Position numbers and translations under genes: made by a program. Positions 1 to 7,173 of a stretch of 11,793 bases of DNA are shown here, piece after piece. Source of the stretch: UBA4735 sp036569845 (GTDB lineage Bacteria > Chloroflexota > Limnocylindria > P2-11E). Positions within the stretch are counted from its first letter, which is position 1, and each line of letters opens with the position of its first letter. The stretch lies in contig DATCPY010000190.1 of assembly GCA_036569845.1 (NCBI GenBank), positions 1-11,793 of the forward strand, given 5' to 3'. The notes under the pieces were generated by a model. That model was not told where the DNA came from. It was given only the letters and a program-made list of their open reading frames with translations, and made no database searches.

Positions 1-794
1 CTGAATCGCATGTCGCCGAGCGCGAACACCGGTCCCTCGCGGCAGACGCGTGCGTTGCCGCCCGCGGTCACGACGACACACGCGCGACAGACGCCCATCG
101 CGCAGCCCATGTGCTGCTCGACCGCGATCTCGGCGTCCAGCAGGGTCTGCCGTCCGGGGAACACCGCACTCGCGCGCGCAGCCTCGTCGCGCATGCGGCC
201 GAGCGCGGCGAGCATCGGCCAGGGGCCGCACGCGCAGAGCTGATCGGCCCAGGCAAGGAGCGGGCTGAGCGCGTCGGTCACGCGCCCCTTGATCCCGAAC
301 GACCCGTCGTCCGTGGTCGTCACGTACTCGACCGTCGGTGGCAGCAGCCGCGACGGCCAGAGGTACTGGATGGACCGGCCGCCCATCACGAGCGTGACGT
401 TGCGGCGCGTCGACTCGTGCTCCGCGAGCACACGCATCGGCGCGATGCCCGTGCCACCGGCGACGAGCAAGAGGTTCTTCGTCGAGCGCTGGATGACGAA
501 GGCGCTGCCGAGCGGGCCGAGCAGGTCGAGGTCGTCGCCTGGACGCCGCGAGGCGATCCACTCGCCGCCCTCGCCGAGGGGCTTCACGATGAGCTCGATC
601 TCGCCGGCCTGCCGGTCGATGCGGTTGAAGGAGTACGGGCGGCGGAGCAGCGGATCGAATCGCTGGCCAGGTCGCACGTGCACGAACTGTCCGGCCCGCG
701 CCTGTGCGGCGATGCCGGGAGCCGCGATCCCGAGCACGATCCCGAGATCGCCGATCTCGCTCCGCGTGAGGACGCGGCCCATCTCGAGGATCAC
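1..794 (-). CDS. pyrK: Dihydroorotate dehydrogenase electron transfer subunit PyrK, 3' end cut by the window
   Basis: Iron-sulfur flavoprotein that passes electrons from the PyrD subunit's FMN, through FAD and a [2Fe-2S] cluster, to NAD+ during oxidation of dihydroorotate to orotate. The frame is open from a GTG at 794 to the window edge (264 codons). Visible motifs are the flavin-binding RRPYSF (residues 51-56), the nucleotide-binding GGTGIAP (113-119), CGP (189-191), and C-terminal cluster cysteines C231, C236, C239 and C251 (C-x4-C-x2-C-x11-C). Together these separate PyrK from plain ferredoxin reductases. Since the family usually ends soon after the fourth cysteine, only a few residues should be missing. 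The GTG start overlaps the toxin stop as GTGA, like other joints in this operon; an in-frame ATG at 782 is the alternative, and neither has a strong ribosome binding site. pyrD probably follows off the left edge (inference). Confidence 0.93.
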   Translation of the reverse strand, partial: MILEMGRVLTRSEIGDLGIVLGIAAPGIAAQARAGQFVHVRPGQRFDPLLRRPYSFNRIDRQAGEIELIVKPLGEGGEWIASRRPGDDLDLLGPLGSAFVIQRSTKNLLLVAGGTGIAPMRVLAEHESTRRNVTLVMGGRSIQYLWPSRLLPPTVEYVTTTDDGSFGIKGRVTDALSPLLAWADQLCACGPWPMLAALGRMRDEAARASAVFPGRQTLLDAEIAVEQHMGCAMGVCRACVVVTAGGNARVCREGPVFALGDMRF

Positions 795-1150
795 GACGGC
801 TCGGCGACGGTCTCACCGAGGGCGCGACGAACCGCGCGGAGCACCGCGCTCAAGACGTCGGCCGGGACCGGCGTTCCCCACGGACCACGGGAAAGAAAGT
901 CGCGATCCAGCGTCGTCAGCTCCTCACAGAACAGAACGCCATCTCGCTTGAGCCCGCCGAGCCCGCGTTCGATACGAACATGTGTCGGTCCGTCGGCACC
1001 TTGCGAGAAGATCGGTACGACCATCACGTCATCCGCGATCCGATTCCGGACATCCGCGGACACGACCAAGGCCGGGCGCGGCTGGTGTGGATCATCCGGC
1101 TGTCCCGGAATGCGCACTGACCAGATTTCGCCACGGGTCGGCGATGTCAC
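791..1150 (-). CDS. MazF/PemK-family toxin (predicted endoribonuclease)
   Basis: Probable toxin of a type II toxin-antitoxin pair; MazF enzymes cleave single-stranded RNA at short sequence motifs and stop translation. The 119-residue product has the family length and landmarks: RGEIWSV at residues 6-12 (first strand), the RPALVVS strand at 25-31 carrying the conserved arginine, VMVVPIFS at 42-49 in the region of the usual catalytic Thr/Ser, then the THVRI and LFCEELTTLD segments. Start choice: GTG at 1150 overlaps the antitoxin stop (GTGA) and places RGEIW just inside the N terminus, as is normal. A TTG at 1201 would add 17 unlikely residues buried in the antitoxin gene. Its own stop overlaps the pyrK GTG start, so toxin and pyrK look translationally coupled. 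No frameshift or internal stop is seen, so it appears intact. Cleavage specificity cannot be read from the sequence. Confidence 0.9.
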   Translation of the reverse strand: MTSPTRGEIWSVRIPGQPDDPHQPRPALVVSADVRNRIADDVMVVPIFSQGADGPTHVRIERGLGGLKRDGVLFCEELTTLDRDFLSRGPWGTPVPADVLSAVLRAVRRALGETVAEPS

Positions 1151-1413
1151 GCGGAGCGGCCGAGCCGCTTGCGGGCCGCGGCCCCGCGGACCCGTCGCCA
1201 ATCTCTACGCTCGACGCCGTACCGCGCGGCGTCCTCGCGGAGTTGTCGCTCCATCGCGACCGCTTGTTGCCGTTCGTGCCAGAGTCGAAGCGCGTCGTCG
1301 ATCACCGCGCTGCGGTCAGTTCCCGGGGTGCCGGCGACGTGTGCGTCGACCGCCGCGAGGAGGTCGGGATCGAGCGTGGCGCCCACCTTGATCCGCCTAC
1401 GGTTGGTAGACAT
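1147..1413 (-). CDS. Ribbon-helix-helix antitoxin (MazE-like, mycobacterial MazEF type)
   Basis: Small DNA-binding protein preceding the MazF-like toxin, which it presumably neutralises while repressing the shared promoter. The 88-residue product from ATG 1413 starts with a basic strand (RRRIKVGATL) followed by LDPDLLAAVDAHV and a second helix DRSAVIDDALRLWHERQ, the ribbon-helix-helix pattern. The charged C-terminal tail (QLREDAARYGVERRDW and onward) is the likely toxin-binding arm. This resembles the ribbon-helix-helix antitoxins paired with mycobacterial MazF proteins rather than the AbrB-fold MazE of E. coli. A GTG at 1437 would add eight residues, but those codons lie inside the operator and upstream of the predicted transcription start, so 1413 is preferred. 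The gene ends in a GTGA overlap with the toxin. Confidence 0.85.
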   Translation of the reverse strand: MSTNRRRIKVGATLDPDLLAAVDAHVAGTPGTDRSAVIDDALRLWHERQQAVAMERQLREDAARYGVERRDWRRVRGAAARKRLGRSA

Positions 1414-1440
1414 AGTGTCCGACACTATACCTGACACTAT
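1412..1440. promoter_or_regulatory. Three-half-site operator, probable binding site of the RHH antitoxin
   Basis: Positions 1412-1428 form a perfect 17-base palindrome with 8-base arms (atagtgtc, central c, gacactat). A third copy of gacactat lies at 1433-1440, 12 bases on from the right arm (arm starts 1421 and 1433). The palindrome contains most of the -10 box and touches the antitoxin start codon. The third half-site sits in the -35/-10 spacer, so a bound repressor would exclude RNA polymerase. Short inverted and direct half-sites at promoters are typical of autoregulating ribbon-helix-helix antitoxins; that the local antitoxin binds here is inference. Confidence 0.75.
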
Positions 1441-1452
1441 GGGTCACGGCAA
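1424..1452 (-). promoter_or_regulatory. Predicted promoter of the toxin-antitoxin genes (and pyrK)
   Basis: On the minus strand, TTGCCG (positions 1447-1452, 4 of 6 to the -35 consensus) is followed by exactly 17 bases and TATAGT (1424-1429, 5 of 6 to the -10 consensus). The -35 box straddles the stop codon of the upstream VOC gene. A transcription start about seven bases downstream, near 1417, would leave only about four untranslated bases before the antitoxin ATG at 1413, an almost leaderless message. This fits the absence of any ribosome binding site there. Function is inferred from sequence only. Confidence 0.6.
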
Positions 1453-1881
1453 TGCCATTCCCACAGCGAAGGTGTAGCCGTCGGGGTCCTCGAGGATCAC
1501 GTCGCGCCAGCCGTGCGGCCAGTCGCGCGCGCCGAGCAGCACGGTCGCGCCGCGCTCTTTGGCGCGCCGCTCGGCCGCGTCGGGATCGATGCCGAGGATC
1601 CGGATCTCCGCGCCGAGCCCGCGCTTGCCGGTCTCCGTCAGCCGCGGTGCCCAGGGCTGCGTGTCGTAGGTGTGGTCGGCGTGCAGCACGATCTGCGTCG
1701 AGTCGAGCTGCAGCGCAGCCATGTCCTCATCCGCGTAGTGCACGGTCATGCCGAGCACGTCGCGATAGAACGGGACGCTCATCGCCACGTCGCGGACGAT
1801 GAGGTTGAGCGACAGGCCCGTGAGCGTCTTCCCGTACGCGGCGGTCGCCATCCACGGCGTGCCGGTCCGCTTGGTCGTCAC
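1444..1881 (-). CDS. VOC-superfamily (glyoxalase/bleomycin-resistance fold) protein, substrate unknown
   Basis: A single-domain protein of the vicinal oxygen chelate superfamily, about 135-145 residues. The fold is recognisable from the paired half-motifs: LNLIVRDVAMSVPFYRDVLGM (27-44 are the core) in the first half, and DAAERRAKERGATVL then VILEDPDGYTFAVG in the second. The positions that normally hold metal ligands do not look filled: the first His position (before the IVRD segment) is Asn, and the Glu normally three residues after DPDGN is Ala. A metal-free binding or sequestering role is therefore as likely as an enzyme. Start: GTG 1881 overlaps the carB stop as GTGA (145 aa); ATG 1851 is a good alternative (135 aa). 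It lies last in the upstream half of the operon, and no link to pyrimidine synthesis is evident. Confidence 0.8.
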   Translation of the reverse strand: MTTKRTGTPWMATAAYGKTLTGLSLNLIVRDVAMSVPFYRDVLGMTVHYADEDMAALQLDSTQIVLHADHTYDTQPWAPRLTETGKRGLGAEIRILGIDPDAAERRAKERGATVLLGARDWPHGWRDVILEDPDGYTFAVGMALP

Positions 1882-4800
1882 GCGACGACGGGCGCGCTGC
1901 GGTACTCGCTCAAGGGCGCGACGGTGTAGCTCTGCGCGCTCGCGCGCAGCGCCGTCACCACGGCGAGCGCCGTGTCGAGCGACGTCAGGCAGGGGACGCG
2001 CGCTTCGACCGCGGCGCGCCGGATGAGGAAGCCGTCGCGGTCGACGGTCTTGCCGAGCGTCGGCGTGTTGACGACAGCGGCGCACTGGCCGGAGCGGATG
2101 AGCTGGAGGATCGTGGCGTCGCCGTCGCCGAGCTTCGGCACCTCCGTCACCTCGATGCCGAGCGACCGGATGAGCGCGGCCGTGCCGCTGGTCGCGACAA
2201 GGTCATAGCCCAGCCAGTGGAACCCTTCGATGATCGTGACCACCTCGGCCTTGTCCTTGTCCGCGACGGTGATGAGGACCTTGCCGCTCGGCATCGGCGC
2301 GAGCCCCGCCGCGACGAGCGACTTCCAGAGCGCGGGCGCGAACGTCCGATCGATGCCGATGACCTCGCCGGTGCTCTTCATCTCCGGGCCGAGGTAGGTG
2401 TCTACGTCGAGCAGCTTCGCCATCGAGAAGACCGGCGCCTTGAGGGCGACCAGGTCGCCGGACGGCCAGAGCCCGTCGGCCCGGGCATAGCCTTCGGCCG
2501 CGAGCGTGCTGCCGGCGCCGATCGCGACGGCGAGCTTCACCAGCGGGACGCCCGTGACCTTCGTGAGGAACGGCACGGTGCGGCTGGCGCGCGGATTGAC
2601 CTCGAGGACCCAGACGTGCCCTTCTTCGACAATGAACTGAATGTTCAGGAGCCCGCGGACGGGCAGCGACGACGCGATCTTCCGGGTGAGCTCGACGATC
2701 TCGTCGCGCTCCGCCGGGCTGAGGTTCGACGCCGGGTACACCGCGAACGAGTCGCCCGAATGCACCCCGGCGCGCTCGATGTGCTCCATGATCCCGGCGA
2801 CGAGCGTCTCCTCGCCGTCGCTCACCGCGTCGACTTCGACCTCGCGGCCGCGCAGGTACTTGTCGACGAGCACCCGCCCGAAGCTCGCCTCGAGCGCCGA
2901 GGCGAAGTAGCGGTCGAGGTCGTCGGGGCCGTACGCGATCTCCATCCCGCGGCCGCCGAGTACGAACGAGGGGCGCACCAGGACCGGGTAGCCGATCTCG
3001 TCGGCGATCACGCGCGCTTCGGAGAGGGACTCGGCGGTCCCGCCGGCCGGCTGTGGGATGCCGAGCGCCGTCGCGAACTCGTGGAACCGGCGGCGATCCT
3101 CGGCGAGCCCGATCGCGTCGGCGCTCGTACCGCTGATGTGGCCGCCGATGTCGGCGATGCGGTCCGCGAGGTTGAGCGCGGTCTGCCCGCCGAACTGCGC
3201 GAGCACGGACACGTCGCCACCCTCATTGGCAAGGATGTTCGCCACGGATTCCTCATCGAGGGGCTCGAAGTACAGGCGCGCGGACGCGTCGAAGTCGGTG
3301 CTCACGGTCTCGGGGTTGCTGTTGATCATGATCGCCTTGATCCCGCGCTCACCCAGGGCCATGGCGCTCTGCACGCAGCAGCAATCGAACTCGATGCCCT
3401 GTCCGATGCGGATCGGCCCCGAGCCGAGGATCACGGTCTTTGGTCCCGCGAGCGGCAGCGCCTCGTTCTCCTGCTCGTAGGTCGAGTAGAAGTACGGCGT
3501 CACCGCTTCGAACTCGGCCGCGCACGTATCGACCATCTTGTAGACAGGCACGATCCCCCACTGCTGCCGCAGCCGGCGGATATCCGACGCGAGCACACCG
3601 CAGAGCGTTGCGATGTCCACGTCGGAGAACCCCATGCGCTTCGCGCGGCGGAGCAGCGTCGGGTTCGGCGTCTTGCCCTGGAGCTCGTCTTCCGCGAATC
3701 GGACGACGTTGCGCAGCTTGCGCAGGAACCAACGGTCGATCCGTGTCGCGTCGTGGATCGCGTCGACGCTCGCGCCGCGCCGCAGCGCCGCGAGCACGCG
3801 CCACAGCCGGTCGTCGGTCGGCTCGGTCGCGAGATAGCGGGCGATGAACGCCGCCGGGTCCGTCACGCCGGTCCAGGCCGGTGACTCGGCGAACAGGGTC
3901 TGGCCCTTGATCTCCAGCGAACGGAGGGCCTTCAGCATCGCGGCCTCGAACGTGCGGTCGATGGCCATGACCTCGCCGGTGGCCTTCATCTGCGTGCCGA
4001 GTCGACGATCCGCGGCGCGGAACTTGTCGAACGGCCAGCGCGGGATCTTCACGACCACGTAGTCGAGCGTCGGCTCGAACGCCGCGGTCGTCTTCTGGGT
4101 CACGGCGTTCGGGATCTCCCATAGCCGCTTGCCGATCGCGATCTTGGCCGCGACGCGCGCGATCGGGTAGCCGGTCGCCTTCGAGGCGAGCGCCGACGAG
4201 CGCGACACCCGGGGGTTCACTTCGATGACGAAGTAGGGGACGCGAGCGTCCGGATCGCTCGACGGCGACGCGTCCGGATGGAGCGCGAACTGCACGTTGC
4301 AGCCGCCCTCGATACCGAGCGCACGGATGATCTTCAGCGCGGCGCTCCGGAGCTGCTGGTACTCCTTGTCGGAGATCGTCTGCGACGGCGCGACGACGAT
4401 CGAGTCGCCGGTGTGGACGCCCATCGGATCGATGTTCTCCATGTTGCAGACGGTGATGCACGTGTCGGCGCCGTCGCGCATGACCTCCCACTCGAGCTCT
4501 TTCCAGCCGCTGAGGCTCCGCTCGACCAGGATCTGGCCGATCGGCGACGCGCTGATGCCGCGCTGGGCGCGCTCGCGGAGCTCGGCTGCGTCGTGCGCGA
4601 ATCCGCCGCCGGTCCCGCCGAGCGTGTACGCGGGCCGGATGACGACCGGGTAGCCGATGCGCTCGGCGAACGCGAACGCCTCGTCCACCGTGTGCGCGGT
4701 GACCGATTCCGGCACCGGCTCGCCGATCTCGATGAGGAGCTTCTTGAACGCCTCGCGGTCCTCGGCCTTCCGGATCGCCTCGAGCGGCGTGCCGAGCAGC

Positions 4801-5120
4801 TTCACCGCATAGCGCTCGAGCACGCCCGCGTCGGCGAGGGCGACCGCAAGGTTCAGCCCGGTCTGGCCGCCGAGCGTGGGGAGCAATCCATCCGGCCGCT
4901 CCTTGGCAATGATCCGCTCCAGCACCTCGACCGTCAGGGGCTCGAGGTACGTAACGTCGGCGACGCCGGGGTCGGTCATGATCGTCGCCGGGTTCGAGTT
5001 GACGAGGATGGTCTCGATGCCCTCCTCGCGCAGCGCCCGGCAGGCCTGCGTGCCGGCGTAGTCGAATTCAGCGGCCTGTCCGATGAGGATCGGGCCCGAG
5101 CCGATGATCAGGACCTTCAT
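1878..5120 (-). CDS. carB: Carbamoyl phosphate synthase large subunit
   Basis: Makes carbamoyl phosphate from bicarbonate, two ATP and the ammonia delivered by CarA. The 1080-residue product matches the family (E. coli 1073). In order: N-terminal synthetase half with KVLIIGSGPILIGQ at the start and the ATP-grasp glycine loop GGTGGGFA near 168-175, then VIEVNPRVSRSSALASKATG near 298-317; an oligomerisation region about 400-545; a second half opening with VILGSGPIRIGQGIEFD near 563 and its own ATP-grasp loop GGRGME near 722 and LEVNPRASRTVPF near 839; and a methylglyoxal-synthase-like allosteric domain from about 945. In that last domain the UMP-site residues known from E. coli appear kept: two Thr in ATSGTA, Lys in VPKLGDG, and Asn in VNTP. 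UMP feedback is therefore plausible. Start: ATG 5120 gives an ATGA overlap with the preceding stop; ATG 5132 (four more residues) is possible. Confidence 0.98.
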   Translation of the reverse strand: MKVLIIGSGPILIGQAAEFDYAGTQACRALREEGIETILVNSNPATIMTDPGVADVTYLEPLTVEVLERIIAKERPDGLLPTLGGQTGLNLAVALADAGVLERYAVKLLGTPLEAIRKAEDREAFKKLLIEIGEPVPESVTAHTVDEAFAFAERIGYPVVIRPAYTLGGTGGGFAHDAAELRERAQRGISASPIGQILVERSLSGWKELEWEVMRDGADTCITVCNMENIDPMGVHTGDSIVVAPSQTISDKEYQQLRSAALKIIRALGIEGGCNVQFALHPDASPSSDPDARVPYFVIEVNPRVSRSSALASKATGYPIARVAAKIAIGKRLWEIPNAVTQKTTAAFEPTLDYVVVKIPRWPFDKFRAADRRLGTQMKATGEVMAIDRTFEAAMLKALRSLEIKGQTLFAESPAWTGVTDPAAFIARYLATEPTDDRLWRVLAALRRGASVDAIHDATRIDRWFLRKLRNVVRFAEDELQGKTPNPTLLRRAKRMGFSDVDIATLCGVLASDIRRLRQQWGIVPVYKMVDTCAAEFEAVTPYFYSTYEQENEALPLAGPKTVILGSGPIRIGQGIEFDCCCVQSAMALGERGIKAIMINSNPETVSTDFDASARLYFEPLDEESVANILANEGGDVSVLAQFGGQTALNLADRIADIGGHISGTSADAIGLAEDRRRFHEFATALGIPQPAGGTAESLSEARVIADEIGYPVLVRPSFVLGGRGMEIAYGPDDLDRYFASALEASFGRVLVDKYLRGREVEVDAVSDGEETLVAGIMEHIERAGVHSGDSFAVYPASNLSPAERDEIVELTRKIASSLPVRGLLNIQFIVEEGHVWVLEVNPRASRTVPFLTKVTGVPLVKLAVAIGAGSTLAAEGYARADGLWPSGDLVALKAPVFSMAKLLDVDTYLGPEMKSTGEVIGIDRTFAPALWKSLVAAGLAPMPSGKVLITVADKDKAEVVTIIEGFHWLGYDLVATSGTAALIRSLGIEVTEVPKLGDGDATILQLIRSGQCAAVVNTPTLGKTVDRDGFLIRRAAVEARVPCLTSLDTALAVVTALRASAQSYTVAPLSEYRSAPVVA

Positions 5121-5944
5121 AGATCGAGCCATCCGCCGCCCGCGACGGCGCAGTGTCCGCCGACGTGCACGCTCGTGATCCGATCGCGGTCGCCGCCGAC
5201 GCGCACATAGAGGAGGGACGGGCGCCCCATCTCGTAGCCCTGCTCCGACACGATGCGCGCACCGTCCGACACGCCGTGCCGCACGAGGTACGCCCCGAGC
5301 GGCCCATTCGCTGACCCGGTCGCGGGATCCTCGGCGATCCCTTGCCAGGGCGCATACATCCGGCCGTGCACCGTGGAGCCCGGCTCGACGGTCTGGGTCG
5401 TGAAGATGTACGCGGCCTCGGCGAGCCCGCGCGGCGTCGCGCGCTTCACCGCGTCGAGGGTCCGCACGGCGACGAACATGAACCGGTTGCCGCTGGACCC
5501 GATCTCGATCGGCAGCTCGGTCGCGAGGTCGGCGACATCGAGCGACAGGCTCGCGGCCACCGCGCCTCGGTCGGCCACCGGCTCGAAGGCAGGGAGCGGC
5601 TGCTCCATCTCGGTGAAGCCGTCGCGCACCGTCACCTGCAAGGTCCCGACCGTCTCTTCCAGCCGGAGCGTCGCATCGTGCCCGCCGGCGAGGACGTATG
5701 CGGTGCCCACGGTCGGATGTCCGGCGAACGGCAGCTCGCGGGCTGGCGTGAAGATCCGAAGACGGTGATCGCCGCCCTGCTCGGCGGGCACCACGAACGT
5801 CGTCTCCGGAAGGTTCAGCTCCTTCGCCGCCGTCTGCATGGCGTCATTCCCGACGCCCCGTCCCTCGCGGAACACCGCGAGCTGATTGCCGCCGAACTTC
5901 CGCTTCGTGAAGACGTCGACGAGCGTGTACTCGTGGCGCGTCAT
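5117..5944 (-). CDS. PhzF-family isomerase/epimerase-like protein, substrate unknown
   Basis: A 275-residue member of the PhzF family (diaminopimelate-epimerase fold; PhzF itself isomerises a phenazine precursor, most homologues have unknown substrates). Family signatures are clear: VDVFTKRKFGGNQLAVF at the N terminus, the presumed catalytic Glu47 in NLPETTF, FTPARELPFAGHPTVGTA at 65-82, and DPATGSANGPLGAYLV at 206-221 closing the active site. The start is ATG 5944, overlapping the carA stop as ATGA; the stop overlaps carB the same way. A long upstream extension in this frame is a shadow of carA. Its place inside carA-carB, whose products form one heteromer, is odd. It may simply be a passenger, or act on an amino acid-like metabolite connected to carbamoyl phosphate; the sequence does not say which. 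Confidence 0.92.
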   Translation of the reverse strand: MTRHEYTLVDVFTKRKFGGNQLAVFREGRGVGNDAMQTAAKELNLPETTFVVPAEQGGDHRLRIFTPARELPFAGHPTVGTAYVLAGGHDATLRLEETVGTLQVTVRDGFTEMEQPLPAFEPVADRGAVAASLSLDVADLATELPIEIGSSGNRFMFVAVRTLDAVKRATPRGLAEAAYIFTTQTVEPGSTVHGRMYAPWQGIAEDPATGSANGPLGAYLVRHGVSDGARIVSEQGYEMGRPSLLYVRVGGDRDRITSVHVGGHCAVAGGGWLDL

Positions 5945-7077
5945 GACCGGCGGGCCACGGCGTCGCGAACGTCGTCCATGAAGCGGTCGAAGACCGGCTC
6001 GTTGTCGCGCGGACCCGGGGCCCCTTCGGGGTGGTACTGATAGGTGCGGATCGGCAGCGTGCGATGAGCCAGGCCCTCGACGGAGCCGTCGTTCAGGTTG
6101 CGCTTGCTGACGAAGAACTCCGAGCGCAGTGGCAACGAGGTCTCGTCGACCTGGAACTCGTGGTTCTGGCTGGTGATGACCACCTGACCGGTGACCGTGT
6201 CCTGGACCGGATGGTTGCTGCCGTGGTGGCCGAACGGCAGCCGTGACGTGGACGCGCCGATCGCGCGCGCGAGGAGCTGGTGACCCAGGCAGATGCCGAG
6301 GATCGGCACCGGCCGGCCGGCGCCGCGGCTCTGCGCCATGTCGACGAGGATCTTCACGTTCGCCGCGACCTGCGGGATCGCGGCGGGATCTCCCGGGCCG
6401 TTCGTGATGACGATGCCGTCGGGAGACCACTCAAGGAGAGAGCGCAGGTTGGAGTCGACCGGATACACCCGCACCGTCGCGCCGCGCTGGACCAGGCTGC
6501 GGACCTGATTCTCCTTCACGCCGGTGTCGAGCAGCGCGATCTTGGGCCCGGCTCCGACGGTCCGCTCCGTGGACACGCTGGCTTCGGCGACGAGCGGACG
6601 CTGGGCGAGGGCCGTCGTGGCGCGCGCCTTCGCGACGGCCTCATTGCCGATGTCCGCGTCGAGCGCTCGATGTGGCGGCACCTGGATGAGCGCGCCGCGC
6701 AGCGTGCCCGATGACCGCAGCCGGCGCGTGAGCGCGCGCGTGTCGACGCCGGCGATGCCGGGTACGCCGTTCGCGCGGAGGTACGCATCGAGCTCTTCGG
6801 TGCCTTCGCGGCAGGTGGGGTTCAGCTCGCGCACGACAAGCGCCTCGACCCAGGGCTTGCGCGATTCGGCCGCGCGGTCGAACACGCCGTAGTTCCCGAT
6901 CAGCGGGTAGGTCATCACGACGATCTGGCCGTTGTACGAGGGATCGGACGCGACCTCTTGGTAGCCGGTCATCGCGGTGTTGAACACGACCTCGCCCGAC
7001 GCGCTCGCCGCGTCGCCGAAGGCCTCTCCCCACCAGACCGAGCCATCCTCGAGTCCGAGCACCGCTGCCCTGCTCAT
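5941..7077 (-). CDS. carA: Carbamoyl phosphate synthase small (glutaminase) subunit
   Basis: Hydrolyses glutamine and channels ammonia to CarB. The 378-residue product has the usual length. The N-terminal CPSase domain opens with AVLGLEDGSVWWGEAFG and contains GEVVFNTAMTGYQE and DPSYNGQIVVMTYPLIGNYG. The class I amidotransferase half carries the nucleophile Cys263 in GICLGHQ and His349 and Glu351 in QYHPEGAPGP, so the catalytic triad is intact. The linker to that half, around residues 155-180, is poorly conserved as usual. The start is ATG 7077: the first strand begins right there, and in-frame upstream codons (ATG 7095 and beyond) would encode unlikely residues from the AT-rich promoter island. 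It follows pyrC after a gap of 96 bases with its own probable promoter, and ends in an ATGA overlap with the phzF-like gene. Confidence 0.98.
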   Translation of the reverse strand: MSRAAVLGLEDGSVWWGEAFGDAASASGEVVFNTAMTGYQEVASDPSYNGQIVVMTYPLIGNYGVFDRAAESRKPWVEALVVRELNPTCREGTEELDAYLRANGVPGIAGVDTRALTRRLRSSGTLRGALIQVPPHRALDADIGNEAVAKARATTALAQRPLVAEASVSTERTVGAGPKIALLDTGVKENQVRSLVQRGATVRVYPVDSNLRSLLEWSPDGIVITNGPGDPAAIPQVAANVKILVDMAQSRGAGRPVPILGICLGHQLLARAIGASTSRLPFGHHGSNHPVQDTVTGQVVITSQNHEFQVDETSLPLRSEFFVSKRNLNDGSVEGLAHRTLPIRTYQYHPEGAPGPRDNEPVFDRFMDDVRDAVARRS

Positions 7078-7080
7078 CGG

Positions 7081-7115
7081 TGCATAACTATACATATCTG
7101 ATGCATAAAGATGCA
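7081..7115. repeat. Short repeats around the carA promoter, possible operator
   Basis: The heptamer tgcataa occurs at 7081-7087 and again at 7102-7108, a 21-base (two helical turn) period. The second copy also forms an inverted repeat with a facing atgca: tgcat (7102-7106), four bases, atgca (7111-7115). The copies flank the -10 box and overlap the -35 box. A regulator site is possible, but the repeats are short and AT-rich promoters produce such matches by chance. Confidence 0.35.
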
Positions 7116-7116
7116 A
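7087..7116 (-). promoter_or_regulatory. Probable internal promoter of carA in an AT-rich island
   Basis: On the minus strand, TTGCAT (7111-7116, 3 of 6 to the -35 consensus) is followed by 18 bases and TATAGT (7087-7092, 5 of 6 to the -10 consensus, identical to the toxin-antitoxin -10 box). A start about seven bases downstream, near 7080, leaves three or four bases before the carA ATG at 7077. The rest of the gap back to the pyrC stop (7117-7173) is GC-rich and shows no terminator or other element I can support. The -35 match is weak, so the call rests mostly on the -10 box and local base composition. Confidence 0.45.
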
Positions 7117-7173
7117 TTGCCGCTCGAGCAGCACGGCCTCGCGCTCGGCCACCGCACTGCGTCGTCGGCCCAC

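Noticed and set aside
111..1391. Long plus-strand open frame (426 codons) opposite pyrK and the toxin-antitoxin genes
   Set aside because: Arg/Ala/Asp-rich translation without any family motif; it is an antisense shadow typical of GC-rich genes, and both opposite genes have clear motifs.
1414..1437. Upstream GTG start adding eight residues to the antitoxin
   Set aside because: Those codons are the operator and -10 box, and would lie upstream of the predicted transcription start.
2217..3884. Plus-strand open frame of 555 codons opposite carB
   Set aside because: Charged low-complexity translation with no recognisable domain; carB is certain on the other strand.
3349..4491. Minus-strand open frame of 380 codons within carB in another frame
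   Set aside because: Its Arg-rich product mirrors the carB sequence out of frame; no frameshift in carB is needed, since carB reads through in one frame with all domains.
4278..5210. Plus-strand open frame of 310 codons opposite carB and phzF
   Set aside because: Antisense shadow, no domain motif.
7117..7173. Possible terminator between pyrC and carA
   Set aside because: Only a four-base GGCC/GGCC pairing, with no T-run; nothing convincing.
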